Below, piece after piece: positions 7,949-14,596 of a stretch of DNA of 24,541 nt. This DNA comes from JAYFNU01 sp964460755 (GTDB lineage Bacteria > Bacillota > Clostridia > Oscillospirales > Ruminococcaceae). A program made the translations under genes and the position numbers. The notes below the pieces were generated by a model. It made no database searches. It had not been told where the DNA came from and saw nothing but the letters and a program-made list of their open reading frames with translations. Location: the NCBI GenBank assembly GCA_964460755.1, contig CAYWQL010000023.1:1-24541 (forward strand). The letters run 5' to 3'. How positions within the stretch are numbered: position 1 is the stretch's first letter; each line of letters opens with the position of its first letter.

Positions 7949-9346
7949 TTAGTTGTACCCCAATGCCTTTGAAAGCCGCTCGACGCCGGTTTCGATTTGA
8001 AAATCGTTTAGGTTTCCATACCCTAAAATAATCGTGTTCTTATATTGAGAGCCTTCCGAGCTGTAGTAATCCGCACTTTCAGCATAGACTCCGCTTTTTA
8101 AAATATTCTCCTGCGATATTTCTTTGTCTAAGCACACAAGAAGATGAAGCCCCGCGTTCTCTCCCAATATTTCCGCATGAGAGCCGAAGCTCTTTTGTAC
8201 GCATTCGATTATGAGCTTTCGCTTGGCGGCATAAACCTTTTTCATTTTATAAATATGTCGGTCAAGCAGGCGGCGGTCAATAATTTCCGCCATTGCAAGC
8301 TGGGTCAGCGCGTCGGTTCCGATATTCATTTGCTCTGCGGTTTTTTCAAACCTTGCGATAAGTGCGTCAGGCACTATGATATATCCAAGTCTTATCGCGG
8401 GCGAGAAAATCTTGCTAAAGGTTCCGACATATATCGTCCTTTGCCGCTCAAGACTATATAACGATTGAATGGGCTTTATGCAGTAATTGTATTCGCTGTC
8501 GTAATCGTCCTCGATAATGTACGCGCTCTTTTTCGTCGCGTATTCGAGAAGCTCAAGTCTTCTGGAAGCAGAAAGCACGGCGCCCGTCGGAAACTGGTGT
8601 GACGGCACTGTGTATATAAGCGAGGGCGGCTGTTCGCATACCGAGGAAAGCCTTGTCGAAATCATGCCCTCACGGTCAACGGGAACAGGGTAAATCACAT
8701 ATCCACGCACGGAGAATATGCCCGTTACGAAATCCATACATGGGTTTTCAACGGCAATTTTTCTGCCGCCCGAAGAAAAAACGTCCGCGATAAGCGATAA
8801 TCCGCCTGAAGTACCCGAAACAACAAACAAATTTTTCGGAGCGGCAGCAACGCCTCGTGAACGGTACAGATATCTGCAAAGCGCTTCCTTGAGCTCTCGT
8901 ATTCCCGATTTGTCGGCATAACCGAAAACCCTCGCGGGGGCCGCTTGGCACACCCGCTTTAACGTCGCGCCCCAAACGTCGGTAGGAAAAAGAGTGTTGT
9001 CGGGCGTTCCGGTATCGAATACGATTGTCCCCTTTGGAAACTCTGCTTTGACCCTTTCATTTTCCGTCGACGTCTCTTCGCTCCGATAAAGGCTCAAATT
9101 GCTTATAACCTTGACATAGGTTCCCGACCCACTCCTTGTTTCAAGATAGCCTTCCGCTATCAGCTGCTCAAAGGCTTCGACCACCGTATTCCTTGCAACG
9201 CCAAGCTCGCTTGAAAGCACCCGCGACGAGGGAAGCTTTTCACCGTTTTTGATGTCACCTTTCAAAATTTTTTCCCGAAGAATTTTAATAAGCTCCGCGC
9301 ACAGCGTTCCCCTATTGTTTTTATTTAAACTGATTCCATATATCAT
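7949..9346 (-). CDS. MocR/PdxR-family transcriptional regulator (GntR-type HTH fused to aminotransferase-like domain)
   Basis: This 465-residue chimeric regulator has two domains. The N-terminal winged helix (about 12-79) is GntR-type: GEKLPSSRVLSSELGVARNT at 35-54, then AEGYLETRSGSGTYV at 64-78. The C-terminal fold-type I aminotransferase domain starts near 105. It carries EDDYDSEYNY at 279-288, YVGTFSKIFSPAIRLGY at 306-322, and Lys312 as the expected pyridoxal phosphate lysine. Such proteins sense PLP or PLP-amino acid adducts and control vitamin B6, GABA, D-alanine or taurine genes. AGAGGTG lies five bases before the ATG. It is divergent from the aldo/keto reductase at 9461, which is the obvious candidate target along with itself. 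No pdxS or pdxT is in the window. The effector is unknown. Confidence 0.88.
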   Translation of the reverse strand: MIYGISLNKNNRGTLCAELIKILREKILKGDIKNGEKLPSSRVLSSELGVARNTVVEAFEQLIAEGYLETRSGSGTYVKVISNLSLYRSEETSTENERVKAEFPKGTIVFDTGTPDNTLFPTDVWGATLKRVCQAAPARVFGYADKSGIRELKEALCRYLYRSRGVAAAPKNLFVVSGTSGGLSLIADVFSSGGRKIAVENPCMDFVTGIFSVRGYVIYPVPVDREGMISTRLSSVCEQPPSLIYTVPSHQFPTGAVLSASRRLELLEYATKKSAYIIEDDYDSEYNYCIKPIQSLYSLERQRTIYVGTFSKIFSPAIRLGYIIVPDALIARFEKTAEQMNIGTDALTQLAMAEIIDRRLLDRHIYKMKKVYAAKRKLIIECVQKSFGSHAEILGENAGLHLLVCLDKEISQENILKSGVYAESADYYSSEGSQYKNTIILGYGNLNDFQIETGVERLSKALGYN

Positions 9347-9392
9347 TTTGCACCTCTGTAAGTGGTTCTATATTTTTTCGCAAAAGCGGAAA

Positions 9393-9420
9393 TTGAACTA
9401 TACCTCTTATAGGATATAAT
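9393..9420 (+). promoter_or_regulatory. Promoter for the aldo/keto reductase with an inverted repeat in the spacer
   Basis: TTGAAC (9393-9398) and a perfect TATAAT (9415-9420) are 16 bases apart. Within this stretch CTATA (9398-9402) and TATAG (9408-9412) form an inverted repeat with a 5-base gap, well placed for control by the divergently encoded MocR protein. A GTTCTATA copy lies further upstream at 9365-9372. The promoter is well supported; the operator role is inferred. Confidence 0.65.
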
Positions 9421-9460
9421 TAATTTATGCGAAATGCAAATATTATTTAAGGAGCACACG

Positions 9461-10477
9461 ATGAAAAAGGTAGAATATGCAGACGGCAAGGAAAAGGTGA
9501 GCGCCGCTTGTCTTGGAACCATGATGATGGGCACACGAATTGACAAACCCAATTCCTTTAAAATTCTTGACGACTTCACCGCGAGGGGAGGAAACTTTGT
9601 CGACACCGCGAACTGTTATTCCTGGTGGTGGGGCGACGAGCACTCCTTCGGAGACTACAGCGAAAACCTTCTTGGCGAGTGGATGAGCGAAAGAAACAAT
9701 CGAAACGATGTTTTTCTTGCGACAAAGTTCGGCGGCAGGATAACACATCCCGAAAAGCTTCGTGACGAAAAAGGCGAAATAATGTGGGACAAGGTTCCCG
9801 CCGACTATGAGGGTTCAAGCGCCAAAGTTATAAGAACTGCTATCGAGGGAAGTCTGAAGCGTCTTAATACCGACCATATCGACCTGTACTATGTTCACGT
9901 TGACGACAGAAGCGTCAGCTTTGAGGAAACCCTGTATAGCCTTTCCAAGCTTGTTCAAGAAGGAAAGGTTCGCTACATCGGCTGCAGCAACATTCGCTCG
10001 TGGAGGCTTTCCAACGCCCGCGAGATAAGCCGGCAAAACGGTCTTCCCCTCTTCACCGCCGTCCAGCAGGAGTTTTCCTACATTCGTCCTAACTTTGGAG
10101 TTGACCGGGGCGTTACGACCCATGTGGACGACGACCTTATTGATTACCTCAAGGCGAACGATGATATGACCCTTCTTGCCTATTCTCCTTTATTGAAGGG
10201 TGTTTATGTCAGCGAGGAAAAACGCAAAAACTACTATCACTGGAACTTTTTCAACAGTGGCGAATCGCTTGAAAGAATAGCGGTAATCGACAAGCTTTCG
10301 AAGGACACGGGCATATCCGGCAACAAGCTGGTGCTCGCTTGGATAATGCGGCAAAAGCCGCGTATGATTCCCCTTATCGGCTGCAGTAATTTCGAGCAGT
10401 ATCTCGAAAATGTCGAATCTCTCGACGTCGAGCTTACCGACTCGCAAATGGCGCTTCTTGAAAAGGGAAAACTCTAA
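9461..10477 (+). CDS. Aldo/keto reductase
   Basis: This 338-residue protein is a (beta/alpha)8-barrel NAD(P)H-dependent oxidoreductase. The catalytic tetrad is visible: Asp48 and Tyr53 in FVDTANCYSW, Lys89 in ATKFGG and His146 in YYVHVDD. The family signatures RYIGCSN and LLAYSPLLKGV follow, and the C-terminal IPLIGCSN lines the cofactor site. The Trp-rich WWWG after the catalytic Tyr is distinctive, and YHWNFF near 256 may shape the substrate pocket. TAAGGAG precedes the ATG at 9461; an in-frame ATG 27 bases upstream has no site. It is divergent from a MocR regulator and followed by an ABM-domain gene. A role in reducing or oxidising a small carbonyl or sugar linked to the MocR effector is possible, but the substrate is not readable. 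Confidence 0.9.
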   Translation: MKKVEYADGKEKVSAACLGTMMMGTRIDKPNSFKILDDFTARGGNFVDTANCYSWWWGDEHSFGDYSENLLGEWMSERNNRNDVFLATKFGGRITHPEKLRDEKGEIMWDKVPADYEGSSAKVIRTAIEGSLKRLNTDHIDLYYVHVDDRSVSFEETLYSLSKLVQEGKVRYIGCSNIRSWRLSNAREISRQNGLPLFTAVQQEFSYIRPNFGVDRGVTTHVDDDLIDYLKANDDMTLLAYSPLLKGVYVSEEKRKNYYHWNFFNSGESLERIAVIDKLSKDTGISGNKLVLAWIMRQKPRMIPLIGCSNFEQYLENVESLDVELTDSQMALLEKGKL

Positions 10478-10496
10478 TCTCGACAAAACCGTTGTG

Positions 10497-10523
10497 TTTA
10501 TCCCCTTGTCGTGTTAGGATAAA
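10497..10523 (+). promoter_or_regulatory. Inverted repeat overlapping a possible promoter before the ABM-domain gene
   Basis: TTTATCC (10497-10503) and GGATAAA (10517-10523) are perfect inverted arms with a 13-base gap. They overlap a weak promoter-like pair, TTGTGT (10492-10497) and TAGGAT (10515-10520), 17 bases apart. This could be an operator for separate control of the downstream gene, or chance. Weak evidence. Confidence 0.3.
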
Positions 10524-10549
10524 TAGCATTAGATGAGGGGGTGTTCGTC

Positions 10550-10855
10550 TTGAATTACAACATACTTGTTCTCGTACGTTATACTATAAAAAACGGCAGA
10601 CGAAATGAGTTCCTAAACGCGCTTTCGCTTTCGCGGATTGCTGAGGATTCTCGCGCCGAAAACGGAAACCTTCGGTATGACGTCGCTCTTTGCGCCGAAG
10701 CCGAGAACGACGTACTGCTCACCGAGATTTGGGTGAACGCCAAAGCTCAGGAGCTCCACAAAACGACGCCGCACTACGAAAAGCTCTGCTTGCTCAAAAC
10801 GGAATACGTCGAAAAGGTTGAAATCACAAAACGGAGAATTTGCGAAGACGAATAA
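10550..10855 (+). CDS. Small ABM-domain protein (putative quinol monooxygenase family)
   Basis: This 101-residue protein fits the antibiotic-biosynthesis-monooxygenase (dimeric ferredoxin-like) fold. It has an N-terminal strand (YNILVLVRYTI), a helix with the usual NEFLNALS, then SRAENGNLRYDVALCAE, a strand with VLLTEIWVNAKAQELH, and TPHYEKL. The middle part (SRAE.GN..Y and the TPHY.K motif) is typical of YgiN-like quinol monooxygenases and LsrG-type isomerases. A TTG at 10550 is the best start: GAGGGGGTG lies about seven bases before it, whereas the GTG at 10541 sits inside that site. It follows the aldo/keto reductase by 72 bases on the same strand and ends at a bidirectional terminator. 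Many family members act as small isomerases or have no known substrate, so function is left open. Confidence 0.75.
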   Translation: MNYNILVLVRYTIKNGRRNEFLNALSLSRIAEDSRAENGNLRYDVALCAEAENDVLLTEIWVNAKAQELHKTTPHYEKLCLLKTEYVEKVEITKRRICEDE

Positions 10856-10872
10856 AAACAGCATAACAGAAA

Positions 10873-10908
10873 AAGCGGCAGACACGAAAGTGTCTGCCGT
10901 TTTGTTTC
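10873..10908. terminator. Bidirectional hairpin terminator between the ABM-domain gene and the aminotransferase
   Basis: CGGCAGACAC (10876-10885) pairs with GTGTCTGCCG (10890-10899) around GAAA. TTTTGTTT follows on the plus strand and CTTTTTCTG on the minus strand. The flanking genes converge here. Confidence 0.92.
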
Positions 10909-10954
10909 ATTTCGAGCAATTAATTAATCGCATTAACGAAGCCGATTGCGATAT

Positions 10955-12142
10955 TTATTTCGCGTATTCTTCCGCCAAGCTTTTAAAAGCCGGAAGCGAT
11001 TTTTTAATCGTTTCGGGCGCTACGCAGTAGGCTATGCGGACATATCCCTTTACGCCGAAGCTGTCGCTCGGTACAAGCAGAAGCTCGTACTTTTTTGCCC
11101 TTTCGCAGAAGCTCGACGCGTCGGCTTCAAGCGCCTTAACGAAGAGATAAAACGCGCCGTCCGGCTTAACGCAGTCATAGCCGTATTCGGTAAGCGAGCT
11201 GTAAAGAATATTCCGGTTCTTTTCATATACGGAAATATCCGACGTCATATCGGCGCATTCCGCCACGACAAACTGAAACATACTCGGCGCGCAAACGTAG
11301 CCCAGCGCCCTTCCCGCCCCGCAGACGGCGGCGTAGACGCTTTTTGCCTCGCTCACCTCATTGGGTACAAGCACATAGCCGATACGCTCTCCCGGAAGCG
11401 ACAGAGCCTTGCTGAAGGAATAGCACACGAGGGTGTCCTTATAATACTTCGTGACGAAGGGAATGACAATTCCGTCGTAGGCGATTTCCCTGTACGGCTC
11501 GTCGGAAATAAGGAAAATCGGGCTTTCGTTTTCCTTGGATTTTTTCTTTAAAAACGAAGCCAGCTTCTTTATCGTATTTTCGGAATAAACCGCGCCCGAG
11601 GGATTGTTTGGCGAGTTGATAATTATCGCCTTGGTGTGCTTTGTAATAAGCTTTTCGAGGGCGGTAAAATCAATCTGAAACGCCTTCTCGTCGGCGGGAA
11701 CAATGACCTGCTTTCCACCCGCCGCTTCTATAAAGACGGTATATTCGGGGAAGAACGGGGCGACAACGATAAATTCGTCACCCTTTTCACAAAGCGCCTT
11801 AATGCAAATCGAAACCGACGCCGCCGCGCCAACCGTCATATAGATATTGTCGGCGCAAAAGTCGGTATTGAAGCGCTTGTTTAGCGAGGAGGCAATATCC
11901 CGCCGCACCGAGGCGTCGCCCTGCGCGGAGGTATACCCGTGAAGCGCCACACTGTCCATTTGGCGAAGAAGCTTCGCGACCGTCTTGTTGACCGCCTTCG
12001 GTGCGGGAACGCTTGGATTTCCGATACTGAAATCAAAAACCCTGTCCTTTCCTATTTCCGCCGAGCGCTTTTTGCTGTATTCGAAAATTTCCCGTATAAC
12101 CGAACGCTTACTTCCAAGCGCGAACATTTTGTCGTTAATCAT
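10955..12142 (-). CDS. Pyridoxal phosphate-dependent aminotransferase, class I/II (aspartate/aromatic aminotransferase type)
   Basis: This 395-residue fold-type I aminotransferase should interconvert an amino acid and its 2-oxo acid. Visible landmarks are the substrate-loop GNPSVPAP at 41-48, GYTSAQGDASVRRDIA at 69-84, NSPNNPSGAVY at 176-186 (Asn180), ISDEPYREI at 212-220 (Asp214, Tyr217) and the PLP lysine Lys245 in SFSKALSLPGERIGY at 242-256. A conserved C-terminal arginine for the substrate carboxylate (VRIAY) is present. AGGAGG precedes the ATG by eight bases. It is the last gene of the block of two PaaK ligases, IOR and the ACT protein. This suggests it supplies or consumes the arylpyruvates handled by IOR, so an aromatic aminotransferase is the best guess. 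Substrate preference cannot be read from sequence alone. Confidence 0.88.
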   Translation of the reverse strand: MINDKMFALGSKRSVIREIFEYSKKRSAEIGKDRVFDFSIGNPSVPAPKAVNKTVAKLLRQMDSVALHGYTSAQGDASVRRDIASSLNKRFNTDFCADNIYMTVGAAASVSICIKALCEKGDEFIVVAPFFPEYTVFIEAAGGKQVIVPADEKAFQIDFTALEKLITKHTKAIIINSPNNPSGAVYSENTIKKLASFLKKKSKENESPIFLISDEPYREIAYDGIVIPFVTKYYKDTLVCYSFSKALSLPGERIGYVLVPNEVSEAKSVYAAVCGAGRALGYVCAPSMFQFVVAECADMTSDISVYEKNRNILYSSLTEYGYDCVKPDGAFYLFVKALEADASSFCERAKKYELLLVPSDSFGVKGYVRIAYCVAPETIKKSLPAFKSLAEEYAK

Positions 12143-12168
12143 TTCATTTTCCTCCTAATAAAGCTTAA

Positions 12169-12188
12169 GCACCCTGTTTAAAGGGTGC
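12169..12188 (-). terminator. Hairpin between the ACT-protein and aminotransferase genes (weak terminator or attenuator)
   Basis: GCACCCT (12169-12175) and AGGGTGC (12182-12188) form a perfect 7-base-pair stem with a 6-base loop. On the minus strand it is followed by TTAAGCTTTATT, which is only a weak T tail. It could lower expression of the last gene relative to those before it, or stabilise the upstream message. Confidence 0.45.
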
Positions 12189-12212
12189 CTTGGCTCAATT
12201 TAAATCAAAAGC

Positions 12213-12644
12213 TTACATCAAGCAAATCTGCTCTTGCGAAAGCATACCGAAGCCGCCCGCCTTAAGAATTTTTTCTGCCTTCTTGTTGTCCTCGACGCGA
12301 ATAATAACGCACGCCTTGCCCTCCTGACGGCAGATAAAGGCATACATATACTCAATATCAACGCCATTGTCGGCAAGAAGCTTAACCGCCTTCGCGAAAC
12401 CGCCGGGCTCGTCGATAATCTGCACGGCGATGACGTCGGTTAGCGAAACTGTCATTCCCTTTTCATGGAGCGCCGCAAGCGACTCCTCCGGCTTGTCGAC
12501 GATAAGGCGAAGAATACCGAAATCGGTCGTGTCGGCTATGGAAAGCGCGCGAATGTCGATGCCCACCTCGGCTATCCTTCCCGTTATTTCCGCCATACGT
12601 CCAGACTTGTTCTCAACAAAAATCGAAAGCTGTTTTACTGTCAT
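12213..12644 (-). CDS. Tandem ACT-domain protein
   Basis: This 143-residue protein consists of two ACT domains with no enzyme attached. The first runs from about 1 to 67 (VKQLSIFVENKSGRMAEITG, then DIRALSIADTTDFGILRLIV). The second runs from about 70 to 140 (IAVQIIDEPGGFAKAVKLLA, then VDIEYMYAFICRQEGKACVI). ACT domains bind amino acids at dimer interfaces. Stand-alone tandem ACT proteins of this kind are recurrent neighbours of phenylacetate-CoA ligase and IOR genes in anaerobes and archaea (COG4747-like). GGAGGG sits seven bases before the ATG, and the gene follows ligase 2 by 39 bases. A role as an aromatic amino acid sensor that modulates the block's enzymes or transcription is inferred. 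No DNA-binding part is present. Confidence 0.88.
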   Translation of the reverse strand: MTVKQLSIFVENKSGRMAEITGRIAEVGIDIRALSIADTTDFGILRLIVDKPEESLAALHEKGMTVSLTDVIAVQIIDEPGGFAKAVKLLADNGVDIEYMYAFICRQEGKACVIIRVEDNKKAEKILKAGGFGMLSQEQICLM

Positions 12645-12683
12645 AATTAAGCCCTCCTGTCGGCTATCTAATTTAATTATATG

Positions 12684-13982
12684 TTAGATTTGACGGTTGT
12701 CAATCACCCTTACGGCTTTTCCCTCCGAACGAGGAAGTGTGCCGGGCTCCATCAGGCGAACCTTCGCCGCAATATTGAGGGTGCTTTGAAGCGCTCCCTC
12801 TATTCTCTTTTCGCTCGCCTCAAGGTTCTTTATGGTATCGGAGAAAAGCTTGGCGCTCATTTCGACCTTGACCTCCATAATATCAAGGTTGTTTCTGCGG
12901 TCGACGATTATCTGATAATTCGGCTCAAGCCCAAGCTCAAGAAGCACATGCTCAACCTGCGACGGGAAGACGTTTACTCCGCGGATAATGAGCATATCGT
13001 CGCTTCTTCCCTTTGGCTTTGTCATCTTAATAAGGGTTCTTCCGCACGAGCATTTTGTCCGATTAAGCGCACATATGTCGTGGGTACGATAGCGAATAAG
13101 CGGAAGCGCCTCCTTGCCGATACAGGTGAATACAAGCTCGCCGTATTCGCCGTCGGGGAGCGGCTTTAGCGTGTCGGGGTCGATAACCTCGGGATAGAAA
13201 TAATCCTCGCAGATATGCATTCCGTTTTGCTCCTCGCATTCGTATGCGACGCCGGGACCCGCGATTTCCGAAAGACCGTAAATATCATACGCCTTTATGG
13301 CGAGAAGCTTTTCGATTTGCTTTCGCATATTGTCGGTCCACGGCTCGGCGCCGAAGATACCGCCGCGAAGCTTTAGGCTTTTCGGGTTAATTCCCATTTC
13401 TCGAATAGTTTCGCCTATGAACATAGCGTAGGACGGTGTACAGCAGATAAAATCCGAGCCGAAATCCTGCAAAATCTGAACCTGTCTTTTGGTGTTGCCC
13501 GTCGAAACGGGTATGACCGTCGCGCCGAGCTTTTCGACGCCGTAATGTATACCCAAGCCCCCCGTAAAGAGCCCGTAGCCGTAGGAAACGTGAACCTTAT
13601 CGGACTTTGTCGCGCCCGCCGCCGTAAGCGCGCGTGCGTCGCATTCCGCCCAAACCTCAAGGTCGCGTTTAGTATATCCGACGACCGTCTGCTTTCCCGT
13701 TGTGCCCGACGAGGCGTGAACCCTTACAATTTCGCTGTCTGGAACGGCGAAAAGTCCGAAGGGATAGTTATCGCGAAGGTCGGTTTTGACGGTGAAGGGC
13801 AGCTTGTGGATATCGTCGATTGAATGAATATCCTCAGGCTTTAAGCCGATTTCGTCGAATTTCTTTTTATAGAAGGGCACGTTATTATATGCCCTGTTTA
13901 CTAAAGTGATAAGTCGTTCAGATTGAATGGCGTGCAGATAATCCCGCGAAGCGCCTTCAATATCAGGTGTATAGTACTGCAT
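12684..13982 (-). CDS. paaK: Phenylacetate-CoA ligase (AMP-forming), second copy
   Basis: This 432-residue adenylate-forming enzyme makes an aryl-CoA thioester from an arylacetate, CoA and ATP, releasing AMP and PPi. The phosphate loop ASSGTTGKQTVVGYTKRD spans 90-107. YGLSEIAGPG at 235-244 is the adenine/magnesium region, and GRSDDMLIIRGVNVFPSQVE (325-344) is the hinge into the C-terminal lid. Cys249, His256, Cys311 and Cys313 (CSCGR) match the zinc site I recall for PaaK-type ligases. AAGGAG lies six bases before the ATG, 29 bases after iorB. It is clearly paralogous to the ligase at 16351-17679, differing in the region just before YGLSE and in the lid. Two copies around one IOR suggest different substrates, for example phenylacetate versus hydroxyphenylacetate or indoleacetate. 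Substrate is inferred from context only. Confidence 0.9.
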   Translation of the reverse strand: MQYYTPDIEGASRDYLHAIQSERLITLVNRAYNNVPFYKKKFDEIGLKPEDIHSIDDIHKLPFTVKTDLRDNYPFGLFAVPDSEIVRVHASSGTTGKQTVVGYTKRDLEVWAECDARALTAAGATKSDKVHVSYGYGLFTGGLGIHYGVEKLGATVIPVSTGNTKRQVQILQDFGSDFICCTPSYAMFIGETIREMGINPKSLKLRGGIFGAEPWTDNMRKQIEKLLAIKAYDIYGLSEIAGPGVAYECEEQNGMHICEDYFYPEVIDPDTLKPLPDGEYGELVFTCIGKEALPLIRYRTHDICALNRTKCSCGRTLIKMTKPKGRSDDMLIIRGVNVFPSQVEHVLLELGLEPNYQIIVDRRNNLDIMEVKVEMSAKLFSDTIKNLEASEKRIEGALQSTLNIAAKVRLMEPGTLPRSEGKAVRVIDNRQI

Positions 13983-14011
13983 TTTTGCTCCTTAAAAGTC
14001 ACGAAGGCTTT

Positions 14012-14587
14012 TTAGGCGTTATATCCAAGTGTAAAAGCCTTCTCGTTTATTTCGATAGTTTTTGCAGGAACGGTCGCGCGTATAGCGTCGAGCCATATTT
14101 CCTTATTTATTCCCAAAAACTTCGCGCATACGCCAAGCAAAACACAATTCGTCGCCTTGATTGAGCCCGCCTCAACGGCAAGACTTTTCGCGTCGACCGC
14201 GACAACATTGTCGAGCTTTGCTTTTAGCTTTTCGGTTATGCTTTCGGGATATTTTGCCGTGCCCATAATTACGGGCATCGGGTCTATGTTCTGTGTGCTT
14301 GTGATGACCACTCCGTTGGTTTTAAGAAACGGAAGCCAGCGAGCCGCTTCAAGCTCCTCAAAGGAAAGTAGTATATCCGCTTCGCCCTTTTCGACGAGCG
14401 GAGACCATACCTTTTCGCCGTAGCGGACATAGGTTATGACCGAACCGCCGCGCTGCGACATTCCGTGAACCTCGCTCACCTTGACGTCAAAGCCCTCGTC
14501 GGCAAAAACCTTGCCCATAAGCTTTGACGCGAGAAGGGTTCCCTGTCCGCCGACGCCGACTATAATAATGTTTTTCGTTTCACTCAT
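14012..14587 (-). CDS. iorB: Indolepyruvate:ferredoxin oxidoreductase, beta subunit
   Basis: This 191-residue protein is the gamma-type (2-oxoacid oxidoreductase catalytic-accessory) subunit of IOR. It carries the glycine-rich GVGGQGTLLASKLMG at 11-25, EVHGMSQRGGSV at 39-50 and ILLSFEELEAARWLPFLK at 72-89, all typical of IorB. With IorA it converts arylpyruvates (indolepyruvate, phenylpyruvate, hydroxyphenylpyruvate) to arylacetyl-CoA and CO2 while reducing ferredoxin. The reverse reaction is used by some anaerobes. Its ATG lies nine bases after the iorA stop, showing tight co-translation. Ligase 2 follows 29 bases later. The length is normal for the family. Confidence 0.93.
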   Translation of the reverse strand: MSETKNIIIVGVGGQGTLLASKLMGKVFADEGFDVKVSEVHGMSQRGGSVITYVRYGEKVWSPLVEKGEADILLSFEELEAARWLPFLKTNGVVITSTQNIDPMPVIMGTAKYPESITEKLKAKLDNVVAVDAKSLAVEAGSIKATNCVLLGVCAKFLGINKEIWLDAIRATVPAKTIEINEKAFTLGYNA

Positions 14588-14596
14588 CTCGCTCGC

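Noticed and set aside
10946..11551. Plus-strand open frame of 201 codons
   Set aside because: It lies opposite the aminotransferase, starts beyond the bidirectional terminator and has no ribosome binding site. The protein is arginine-rich with no family features.
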